Shown here: positions 55,706 to 64,000 of the stretch, in pieces
How positions within the stretch are numbered: position 1 is the first letter of the stretch
Layout of the letters: each line of letters begins with the position of its first letter
Assembly (NCBI RefSeq): GCF_900188205.1
Contig: NZ_FZOH01000009.1
Location: 62,001 to 126,000 of the forward strand
Direction of reading: 5' to 3'
Origin: Geodermatophilus saharensis
Lineage (GTDB): Bacteria; Actinomycetota; Actinomycetes; Mycobacteriales; Geodermatophilaceae
DNA length: 64,000 bases
Position numbers and translations under genes: made by a program
Notes under the pieces: generated by a model
What the model was told of the DNA's origin: nothing
The model's database searches: none
What the model saw: the letters and a program-made list of their open reading frames with translations, nothing else

Positions 55706-56896
55706 TCAGCCCGGGCCGGGCCCCTGCCGCGGGGCGACGTCGGCCCCACCGCCGGCGGGCGGGTACCGGCCGGCCGCGGCGAGGTCGGCGAGCTGGAGGG
55801 TGCGCGTGACGTCGCTCGGCGAGACCACGCCCACGACGCGGCTCCCGTCGAGGACCACCGCCCGCCCGTCGGTGCAGCCCTGCATCCGGCCCAGCAGGTC
55901 CAGCAGCGGCTCGTCGGGGCGGGCGGTCGGGATCTCCGGCAGCGGGCAGGCGACGTCGCGCAGCCGCGTCGTCGCCCGGGCGCCCGGCGGCACCGACCGC
56001 AGCCGGTTGAGGGTGACCAGCCCGGCCAGCGCCCCGCCGGCGTCCACCAGCGGGTAGGTGCTGAACCGGTGCACCAGCGCCACCTCGTGGAGGAACCGCT
56101 CGACGGGCTGGTCGGGGTCGGCGGTCAGCACCGGGCCGCTCATCACCCGGCCGACCGGCAGCCCGCCGAGCCGCGCCGACACGCGCGCCTGCTGCTCCTC
56201 GGCGGTCGCGGCGTTGACCAGGAACAGGCCGATCAGGCCCAGCCACAGCCCGCCGAGCCCGCGGCCGGTGACCAGCTGCAGCGCGCCGAGGGCGATGAGC
56301 GCGAACCCGAAGAGCCGGCCCGCCCGGGACGCGGTCACCGCCGAGGACCACGGGTCGCCGCGCCGCCACCACAGCAGCGCCCGCAGCAGCCGCCCGCCGT
56401 CGAGCGGAGCGGCCGGGACCAGGTTGAACACCGCCAGCGAGACGTTGATGACCGCGAGGTAGTCCAGCACCGCCACGGGCAGGCCGCCGGCGTCGGCCGC
56501 GCGGGCGAGCAGGCCGGCGGCCATGAACAGCGCGCCGAGGACGAGGCTGGTCAGCGGGCCGACCCCGGCGATGCGGAACTCCGCCCCGGGCGTGCGGGCG
56601 CCGCCGCGCAGCCGCGCCACCCCGCCGAGCAGCCACAGCGTGATGCCCTCGACCTCCACGCCGTTGCGGCGGGCGACCAGCGCGTGCGCCAGCTCGTGCG
56701 CCAGCAGCGAGGCGAGGAACGCGGCCGCGGCCACCAGGGCGGCCGTGGCGTACGCCAGGCCGCTGCGGCCCGGCAGCACCAGCGGGAACCGGCCGAACGC
56801 CAGACCGGCCGCGATGATCAGCACGATCACCAGCACGCTGGCGTTGACGCCGACCCGGATGCCGGCGATGCGGCCCAGGCGGAAGGTCTCGGTCAT
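55706..56896 (-). CDS. Site-2 protease family metalloprotease with CBS domains (Rip3-like)
   Basis: A 396-residue membrane-embedded M50 protease. FLASLLAHELAHALVARRNGVEV near 60 contains the HExxH zinc motif, and NLVPAAPLDGGRLLRALLWW near 158 supplies the third ligand (Asp) in the NxxPxxxxDGG motif. Two CBS domains cover about 245-375. It probably cleaves membrane proteins within the bilayer, and CBS domains may sense adenosine nucleotides. Mycobacterial Rip2/Rip3 have a similar build. The start is an ATG with GAGGAG upstream. It lies 12 bases after the GNAT stop in the same direction. Confidence 0.87.
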   Translation of the reverse strand: MTETFRLGRIAGIRVGVNASVLVIVLIIAAGLAFGRFPLVLPGRSGLAYATAALVAAAAFLASLLAHELAHALVARRNGVEVEGITLWLLGGVARLRGGARTPGAEFRIAGVGPLTSLVLGALFMAAGLLARAADAGGLPVAVLDYLAVINVSLAVFNLVPAAPLDGGRLLRALLWWRRGDPWSSAVTASRAGRLFGFALIALGALQLVTGRGLGGLWLGLIGLFLVNAATAEEQQARVSARLGGLPVGRVMSGPVLTADPDQPVERFLHEVALVHRFSTYPLVDAGGALAGLVTLNRLRSVPPGARATTRLRDVACPLPEIPTARPDEPLLDLLGRMQGCTDGRAVVLDGSRVVGVVSPSDVTRTLQLADLAAAGRYPPAGGGADVAPRQGPGPG

Positions 56897-56908
56897 GCGG
56901 AGCTCCTC

Positions 56909-57496
56909 TCAGGGCCCGAACAGCACCTCGGCGCAGACCGGCCGGTAGCCGGCGGCGAGGAACGCCCGCAGCGACGCGGTGTTGGCCGGCGCCACCTGCG
57001 CCCACAGCGGCCCGCCGCCGGGCACCAGTGCCGGGGCCGCGGCGACCAGCGCGGTGCCCAGCCCGCGCCCGCGCGCGGCGGGGTCGACCTCGACGCTGAC
57101 CTCCGCCCGCCCGGCGACGCCGCGCCCGAGGACGAGCACCCCGGCGCCGTCGGGCGTCGTCCACACCCGGACGTCGGTGCGGTGCAGCCGCGCCCGGGCG
57201 ACCCGCGGGTGGTCGACCTGGGCGGGCACGAGCTCGAGACCGGGCCCGGCGGCGGGCGGCGGCGCGACGAGGACGGCGTCCACCACCCCCGGCTCGGCGC
57301 CGACCCGGTCGGCGAGGGCGGCGAGGAACCGCGCGCCCAGCGGCAGCGCCAGCGGGTCGGGGGCCACGCAGCGCGCCACCCAGGCGGGGTCGACGTCGGC
57401 GGCCACGACGTGCCAGGCGGTCCCCCCGACGACGACTGCCCGCGCCCCGGAGGGCGCGGGCAGTCGAAGGACCTCTCCGCCCCCCAGGCCTCGCAC
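56909..57496 (-). CDS. GNAT-family N-acetyltransferase
   Basis: A 195-residue protein with a GNAT domain in the second half. EVSVEVDPAARGRGLGTALVAAAPAL near 135 is motif A with the Q/RxxGxG/A acetyl-CoA loop, and VAPANTASLRAFLAAGYRPV near 170 is motif B. The N-terminal half is less typical (VDPAWVARCVAPDPLALPLGARFLAALAD). Substrate is unknown. GTG at 57496 is the first sensible in-frame start, since the frame before it runs back into sufT; the start is uncertain. It is downstream of the suf operon on the same strand. Confidence 0.7.
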   Translation of the reverse strand: MRGLGGGEVLRLPAPSGARAVVVGGTAWHVVAADVDPAWVARCVAPDPLALPLGARFLAALADRVGAEPGVVDAVLVAPPPAAGPGLELVPAQVDHPRVARARLHRTDVRVWTTPDGAGVLVLGRGVAGRAEVSVEVDPAARGRGLGTALVAAAPALVPGGGPLWAQVAPANTASLRAFLAAGYRPVCAEVLFGP

Positions 57497-57558
57497 GCTC
57501 GGCCCGGGCCCCTGCGGAGAGGCCGACCGGGCGAGGTCGTCGAGGAGCTCGCCGAGGT

Positions 57559-57939
57559 TCAGACCCGGAAGCCGAGGGCGCGCAGCTGCTCGCGCCCGTC
57601 GTCGGTGATCTTGTCCGGGCCCCACGGCGGCATCCAGACCCAGTTGATCCGGATGTCGTCGACCAGGCCGGGACCGGGACCGCCGGTCAGCGCCTGGCGC
57701 GCCTGGTCCTCGATGACGTCGGTCAGCGGGCACGCCGCCGAGGTGAGCGTCATGTCGAGGACGGCGACCTGCGAGCCGCCGTCGTCGGCGACGTCGATGC
57801 CGTAGACGAGACCGAGGTCGACGACGTTGACGCCCAGCTCGGGGTCGACGACGTCGCGCATGGCCTCCTCGACGTCCTCGAGCAGCGCGGACTTGTAGGC
57901 CGGCAGCTCGGGGGTGGCGTTCTCGGTGGTCTCGCTCAT
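57559..57939 (-). CDS. sufT: Fe-S cluster assembly factor SufT (DUF59/MIP18-like)
   Basis: A 126-residue DUF59 protein. DVVDPELGVNVVDLGLVYGIDV near 29 and LDMTLTSAACPLTDVIEDQ near 66 hold the family's Asp-Pro-Glu and conserved Cys. INWVWMPPWGPDKITDDGREQL near 98 is the C-terminal signature. It aids maturation of Fe-S proteins. Last gene of the suf operon; ATG overlaps the sufU stop (ATGA). Equivalent of Rv1466. Confidence 0.92.
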   Translation of the reverse strand: MSETTENATPELPAYKSALLEDVEEAMRDVVDPELGVNVVDLGLVYGIDVADDGGSQVAVLDMTLTSAACPLTDVIEDQARQALTGGPGPGLVDDIRINWVWMPPWGPDKITDDGREQLRALGFRV

Positions 57940-58402
57940 GCCTGTCCTCCAGTGGGGGCGGCCGCCAGGGCGCGGGCGGAGGCGTCCTTGAGGGCCATCC
58001 AGCTCATCAGCGCGCACTTGATCCGCGCGGGGTACTTGGACACGCCGGCGAAGGCGACGGCGTCCTCGAGCTCGTCCTCGAGCTCCTCGGCCACGGCCGG
58101 GTCGCCCTTGGACTGCATCAGCGTCATGAAGTGCTCGCCGGTGGCCAGCGCGTCGGTGACCGGGCGGCCGACGACGAGGTCGTACATCGCCGAGACCGAC
58201 GCCTGGCTGATCGAGCAGCCCATGCCCTCGTAGGACACGTCGGCGATGGTGTCGCCGTCGAGGTGCACCCGCAGGGTCACCTCGTCCCCGCAGGTCGGGT
58301 TCACGTGGTGGACCTCGGCCTCGTAGGGGTCGCGCAGCCCGCGGCCGTGCGGGTTGCGGTAGTGGTCCAGGATGATCTCCTGGTACATGGACTGCAGCTG
58401 CA

Positions 58403-58403
<1 letters not shown>
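57936..58403 (-). CDS. sufU: SufU-type sulfur transfer/Fe-S assembly protein
   Basis: A 155-residue IscU-like protein. Three Cys of the zinc/cluster site are visible: PTCGDEVTL near 37, GMGCSISQASVSAM near 61 and KCALMSWMAL near 128. In Gram-positive Suf systems SufU accepts sulfur from SufS and passes it to SufBCD. The product lacks the LPPVK motif of IscU, as expected. The ATG overlaps the sufS stop by one base (TGATG) and the stop overlaps sufT (ATGA). Equivalent of Rv1465. Confidence 0.94.
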
Positions 58404-60504
<2,101 letters not shown>

Positions 60505-60519
60505 TTCTTCTCTCGCTCC

Positions 60520-60873
60520 TCAGTTGCCGGCCGCGAGCGGGAGGCTGCCGTCGGCTTCGGTGTCGACGAGCACGTCCTCCCCCTCCACGCGGACCGGGTA
60601 GACGTCGACCGGCTCGGTGGCCGGCAGGTTGGTGGGCTCGCCGGTGCGCAGGTCGAAGCACGACCCGTGCAGCCAGCACTCGATGGTGGGCGCGCCGTCG
60701 AACTCCTCGACGTCGCCCTCGGACAGCGGGACCTCGGCGTGCGAGCAGACGTCCTGGACCGCGTAGACCTCGCCCTCGAACCGGACGACGGCGACGTCGA
60801 CGTCGGACAGCTCGACCCGCAGGGCCCCGTTCTCCGGGACGTCGGAGAGGGCGCAGACCCGCTCGAAGGCCAT
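60520..60873 (-). CDS. Rieske-type [2Fe-2S] ferredoxin in the suf operon
   Basis: A 117-residue Rieske-fold protein. The two cluster motifs are CSHAEV near 43 and CWLHGSCFD near 66, giving the C-x-H and C-x2-H ligands. It resembles the ferredoxin component of non-haem iron oxygenases. Between sufD and sufC it may supply electrons to the scaffold, a role not proven. Four bases separate it from sufD. This gene takes a place between sufD and sufC common in actinobacterial suf operons. Confidence 0.9.
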   Translation of the reverse strand: MAFERVCALSDVPENGALRVELSDVDVAVVRFEGEVYAVQDVCSHAEVPLSEGDVEEFDGAPTIECWLHGSCFDLRTGEPTNLPATEPVDVYPVRVEGEDVLVDTEADGSLPLAAGN

Positions 60874-60876
60874 GGG

Positions 60877-62196
60877 TCAGGCCACCTCGACGTGCTGGTC
60901 CTCGAGGCCGGGCAGCGCGCCGAGGCGGGCCTCGATGGAGCGCATGATGCGGTCCTGCAGCGCGTCGACGCCGATGTGCTGGACGACGTCGGCGAAGAAG
61001 CCCCGCACCACCAGGCGGCGGGCGGTCTCGGCGTCGATGCCGCGCGAGCACAGGTAGAACAGCTGCTCGTCGTCGAACCGGCCGGTGGCGCTGGCGTGGC
61101 CGGCGCCGACGATCTCGCCGGTCTCGATCTCCAGGTTGGGCACCGAGTCGGCGCGGGCGCCGTCGGTGAGCACCAGGTTGCGGTTGAGCTCGTAGGTGTC
61201 GGTGCCGGTGGCCGCCGGGCGGATCCGGACGTCGCCGACCCACACCGTGCGCGCACCCTCGCCCTGCAGCGCGCCCTTGTAGAGGACGTTGCTGGTGCAG
61301 TTGGGCACCGCGTGGTCGACCCAGAGCCGGTGCTCCTGGTGCTGGGTCTCGTCGGAGAAGTAGACGCCGAACAGCTCCGCGGTGCCGCCGGGGCCGGCGT
61401 ACTGCACGTTGCTGACCAGCCGCACGAGGTCGCCACCGAGGGTGACCACGACCTGCCGGAAGGTGGCGTCGCGGCCGACGACGGCGTCGAACTGGCCGCC
61501 GTGCACCGCGCCCGGCGCCCAGTCCTGCACGGACACGACGGTCACCCGCGCGCCGTCGCCCACGAGGACGGCGACGCCGCCGGCGTAGCGGGCCAGGCCG
61601 CTGTGGTCGAGGACGACGGTCGTCTCCGCGAAGGCGCCGACCTCGACGACGAGCTGACCCCAGACGACGTCGTCGGACCCGGTGCCGGCCAGGCCGAGGG
61701 TGACCGGGCGGTCGGGCCGCGCCTCGGCCGGCACGCGGACGACGGCCGCGCCACCGCTGCGCCGTCGGGCGAGCGCGGCGAGCCGGTCGACCGGCTCGGG
61801 CAGGCCCTTGAGCAGCGGGTCGTCGGCGTCGACGCCGGTCAGCTCGACGCCCTCGGGCAGGTCGGTCGTCCACTGCAGGTGCGCCTCGGACGGCGCCCCC
61901 TCGAGCAGCGCGCGGACGCGGCGCATCGGGGTGAAGCGCCACTCCTCCTCGCGGCCGGTGACGCGGCCGAAGGCCTCGGGGTCGGTCGAGGTGAACCGCT
62001 CGGCCGGCGAGCCGGTGGGGGCGGTGCCGCCGTGCGAGTGCGCGCCCGGGGCCGCCTGGCCGGCGGTGCCCGTGCCGGCCGCGGGGACGGCCGGCGGGCC
62101 CGCCTGGGTGCCCACCCCCTCGCCGAACAGCTCGCCGGCGAGGGTGGCGGACTCGGTGGTCAGACCGGTGGTGCTGGGGGTGTTCTGCTCCGGCAT
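60877..62196 (-). CDS. sufD: Fe-S cluster assembly protein SufD
   Basis: A 439-residue beta-helix protein that pairs with SufB. The core from about 150 to 430 has VYFSDETQHQEHRLWVDHAVPNCTSNVLYKGALQGEGARTVW near 285 and LEIETGEIVGAGHASATGRFDDEQLFYLCSRGID near 355, both SufB/SufD signatures. The first 60 residues are Gly/Thr/Ala-rich and disordered, probably an unstructured linker. The ATG overlaps the sufB stop by one base. Equivalent of Rv1462. Confidence 0.94.
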   Translation of the reverse strand: MPEQNTPSTTGLTTESATLAGELFGEGVGTQAGPPAVPAAGTGTAGQAAPGAHSHGGTAPTGSPAERFTSTDPEAFGRVTGREEEWRFTPMRRVRALLEGAPSEAHLQWTTDLPEGVELTGVDADDPLLKGLPEPVDRLAALARRRSGGAAVVRVPAEARPDRPVTLGLAGTGSDDVVWGQLVVEVGAFAETTVVLDHSGLARYAGGVAVLVGDGARVTVVSVQDWAPGAVHGGQFDAVVGRDATFRQVVVTLGGDLVRLVSNVQYAGPGGTAELFGVYFSDETQHQEHRLWVDHAVPNCTSNVLYKGALQGEGARTVWVGDVRIRPAATGTDTYELNRNLVLTDGARADSVPNLEIETGEIVGAGHASATGRFDDEQLFYLCSRGIDAETARRLVVRGFFADVVQHIGVDALQDRIMRSIEARLGALPGLEDQHVEVA

Positions 62197-63638
62197 CAGC
62201 CGACGGCACCTTCCATCTGCAGCTCGATGAGCCGGTTGAGCTCGAGGGCGTACTCCATGGGCAGCTCGCGGGCGATCGGCTCGACGAAGCCGCGCACCAC
62301 CATCGCCATGGCCTCGTCCTCGGACAGGCCGCGGCTCATCAGGTAGAAGAGCTGGTCCTCGCTGACCCGGGAGACGGTCGCCTCGTGGCCCATGGCGACG
62401 TCGTCCTCGCGGACGTCGACGTAGGGGTAGGTGTCCGACCGGCTGATCGTGTCGACCAGCAGCGCATCGCACTTGACCGTCGACCTCGACCCGTGCGCGC
62501 CCTCGTCGATCTGGACCAGGCCGCGGTAGGACGTGCGGCCACCGCCGCGGGCCACCGACTTCGACACGATCGTCGAGGAGGTGTTCGGGGCGGCGTGCAC
62601 CATCTTGGCGCCGGCGTCCTGGTGCTGGCCCTCGCCGGCGAAGGCGATGGACAGCACCTCGCCCTTGGCGTGCTCGCCGGTCATCCAGACCGCCGGGTAC
62701 TTCATGGTGACCTTGGAGCCGAGGTTGCCGTCGATCCACTCCATGGTCGCGCCCTCGTGGGCGATCGCCCGCTTGGTGACCAGGTTGTAGACGTTGTTCG
62801 ACCAGTTCTGGATGGTCGTGTACCGGCAGCGGGCGTTCTTCTTGACGATGATCTCCACGACCGCGGAGTGCAGCGAGTCCGACTTGTAGATCGGCGCGGT
62901 GCAGCCCTCGACGTAGTGCACGTAGGCGCCCTCGTCGACGATGATCAGCGTCCGCTCGAACTGGCCCATGTTCTCGGTGTTGATCCGGAAGTAGGCCTGC
63001 AGCGGGATCTCGACGTGCACGCCCTTCGGCACGTAGATGAACGAGCCACCCGACCACACCGCGGTGTTCAGCGCGGCGAACTTGTTGTCGCCGGAGGGGA
63101 TGACCGAGCCGAAGTACTCGCGGAACAGGTCCGGGTGCTCCTTGAGGGCGGTGTCGGTGTCGAGGAAGACGACACCCTGCTCCTCGAGGTCCTCGCGGAT
63201 CTTGTGGTAGACGACCTCGGACTCGTACTGGGCCGCGACACCGGCGATCAGCCGCTGCTTCTCGGCCTCGGGGATGCCCAGCTTGTCGTAGGTGTTCTTG
63301 ATGTCCTCGGGCAGCTCGTCCCACGAGGTGGCCTGCGCCTCGGTGGAGCGCACGAAGTACTTGATGTTCTGGAAGTCGATCCCGGACAGGTCCGAGCCCC
63401 AGTCGGGCATAGGCTTGCGGTCGAAGAGCTTGAGGGCCTTGAGGCGGCGCTCGAGCATCCACTCGGGCTCGTTCTTGCGCGCCGAGATGTCCCGGACGAC
63501 GTCCTCGTCCAGGCCGCGGCGGGCGGAGGCCCCGGCGACGTCGGCGTCGGCCCAGCCGTACTGGTAGCGGCCGAGCTGCTCGATCTGCTCGTCCTGCGTC
63601 AGCGGCGTGCCGGTCACCGGCTGCTGGGTGCTGGTCAT
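62196..63638 (-). CDS. sufB: Fe-S cluster assembly protein SufB
   Basis: A 480-residue scaffold protein. [28 protein letters not shown] near 55 is the N-terminal signature, and [51 protein letters not shown] near 210 and [17 protein letters not shown] near 345 lie in the core. [18 protein letters not shown] near 375 has a conserved Cys. It is full-length and carries no intein, unlike mycobacterial SufB. Cluster assembly occurs at the SufB-SufD interface. ATG overlaps the sufR stop (ATGA). Equivalent of Rv1461. Confidence 0.96.
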   Translation of the reverse strand: MTSTQQPVTGTPLTQDEQIEQLGRYQYGWADADVAGASARRGLDEDVVRDISARKNEPEWMLERRLKALKLFDRKPMPDWGSDLSGIDFQNIKYFVRSTEAQATSWDELPEDIKNTYDKLGIPEAEKQRLIAGVAAQYESEVVYHKIREDLEEQGVVFLDTDTALKEHPDLFREYFGSVIPSGDNKFAALNTAVWSGGSFIYVPKGVHVEIPLQAYFRINTENMGQFERTLIIVDEGAYVHYVEGCTAPIYKSDSLHSAVVEIIVKKNARCRYTTIQNWSNNVYNLVTKRAIAHEGATMEWIDGNLGSKVTMKYPAVWMTGEHAKGEVLSIAFAGEGQHQDAGAKMVHAAPNTSSTIVSKSVARGGGRTSYRGLVQIDEGAHGSRSTVKCDALLVDTISRSDTYPYVDVREDDVAMGHEATVSRVSEDQLFYLMSRGLSEDEAMAMVVRGFVEPIARELPMEYALELNRLIELQMEGAVG

Positions 63639-64000
63639 GCGGGCGTCCTCTCCCGGTCGTTCGTGGGGGTGGTGCTGGTGGACGGTGCGGGGCCTGCCTG
63701 GCGTGGGACGGCCCGCGCTGCCCTCTCACCGGGTACAGGGCCTGCGAGGGTGCTTCTGTTCCCCCCGCGGGTGTGGTCCCGGACGCGGTCACCGGTGTGC
63801 GCCGGCCCGGGGATGTGCGTGGTGCAGACGCCGTCGCCGTGGGCGATCGTGGCCAGCCGCTGCACGTGGGTGCCCACCAGCCGGCCGATCACCGCCGTCT
63901 CGACCTCGCACAGCTGCGGGAACTCCGCCGCGACGTGCGCCACGGGGCAGTGGTGCTGGCACAGCTGCCCGCCGCTGGCGATCGCCGACGCCGAGGCAGC
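63635..64000 (-). CDS. sufR: SufR-type Fe-S-sensing transcriptional repressor, 5' part outside the window
   Basis: The last 121 residues of a SufR-like repressor; the DNA-binding winged helix lies beyond the window. [25 protein letters not shown] near the visible start has three Cys that should hold an Fe-S cluster, and [10 protein letters not shown] has a further Cys. SufR represses the operon when its cluster is intact. The frame is open to the window edge and its stop overlaps sufB. Beyond HIPG the sequence is a Pro/Arg/Thr-rich tail of about 55 residues. Equivalent of Rv1460. Confidence 0.85.
   Translation of the reverse strand, partial: AASASAIASGGQLCQHHCPVAHVAAEFPQLCEVETAVIGRLVGTHVQRLATIAHGDGVCTTHIPGPAHTGDRVRDHTRGGNRSTLAGPVPGERAARAVPRQAGPAPSTSTTPTNDRERTPA

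Noticed and set aside
62196..63638. Intein in SufB
   Set aside because: Mycobacterial SufB has one, but the frame here is full-length and uninterrupted through the usual insertion region.

Overview
The window is a very GC-rich stretch of actinobacterial chromosome. Third-position GC is extreme, GTG starts are frequent and 4-base start/stop overlaps are common. Gene content (actinobacterial AcnA, the fabG1-inhA-ferrochelatase set, RipA-like NlpC/P60 protein, MoxR/DUF58/VWA set, SufR-B-D-Rieske-C-S-U-T operon, SCO7613-type membrane proteins) fits a free-living high-GC actinomycete. Geodermatophilaceae such as Blastococcus or Geodermatophilus is a guess, not shown by the sequence. There are no rRNA or tRNA genes, CRISPR arrays, insertion sequences or phage genes that I can see.

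The backbone follows, in inverted orientation, the order remembered for Mycobacterium tuberculosis Rv1460-Rv1485. From right to left it has sufR-sufB-sufD-Rieske-sufC-sufS-sufU-sufT (64000-57559), the ABC-F ATPase (49969-51570), a small HTH gene with an enoyl-CoA hydratase (48541-49541), aconitase (35774-38632), the RipA-like hydrolase (30826-32235), moxR-DUF58-VWA (27173-30523) and fabG1-inhA-ferrochelatase (845-3504). Lineage-specific blocks are inserted between these anchors.

Block A (3580-27171) is the largest insertion. It holds SnoaL-like and patatin-like genes and a polyol ABC uptake and oxidation operon: binding protein, two permeases, sorbitol-type and mannitol-type dehydrogenases, with no ATPase. 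A divergent SorC regulator and palindromic operators control it. It also has a phosphotransferase, a zinc-ribbon protein, DAHP synthase, a SNF2 helicase, an MFS exporter, a merB-like gene broken by an amber codon, a GDPD, a two-gene amyloid-signalling NLR module (20865-23773), a hemerythrin, a quinone-oxidoreductase-like gene, a mycofactocin-type SDR and an SDR pseudogene without its active site.

Block B (32394-35559) has an acyl-CoA synthetase and a sirtuin cluster. The sirtuin and aconitase genes diverge across two perfect palindromes. Block C (38637-48293) has an atypical SDR, a sirohydrochlorin-chelatase-like gene, a rhodanese, a SnoaL-like protein, an ABC exporter and a catabolic operon (MHS transporter, M24 hydrolase, LysR, ornithine-cyclodeaminase-like enzyme). 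Block D (51701-57496) has two SCO7613-like polytopic membrane proteins, a site-2 protease with CBS domains and a GNAT.

The most notable system is the pair at 20865-23773. A 127-residue helical protein ends in a RHIM-like amyloid motif. It is translationally coupled to an NB-ARC/TPR receptor whose N-terminus carries a matching motif. This layout fits bacterial NLR receptor-effector signalling, probably cell-death immunity.
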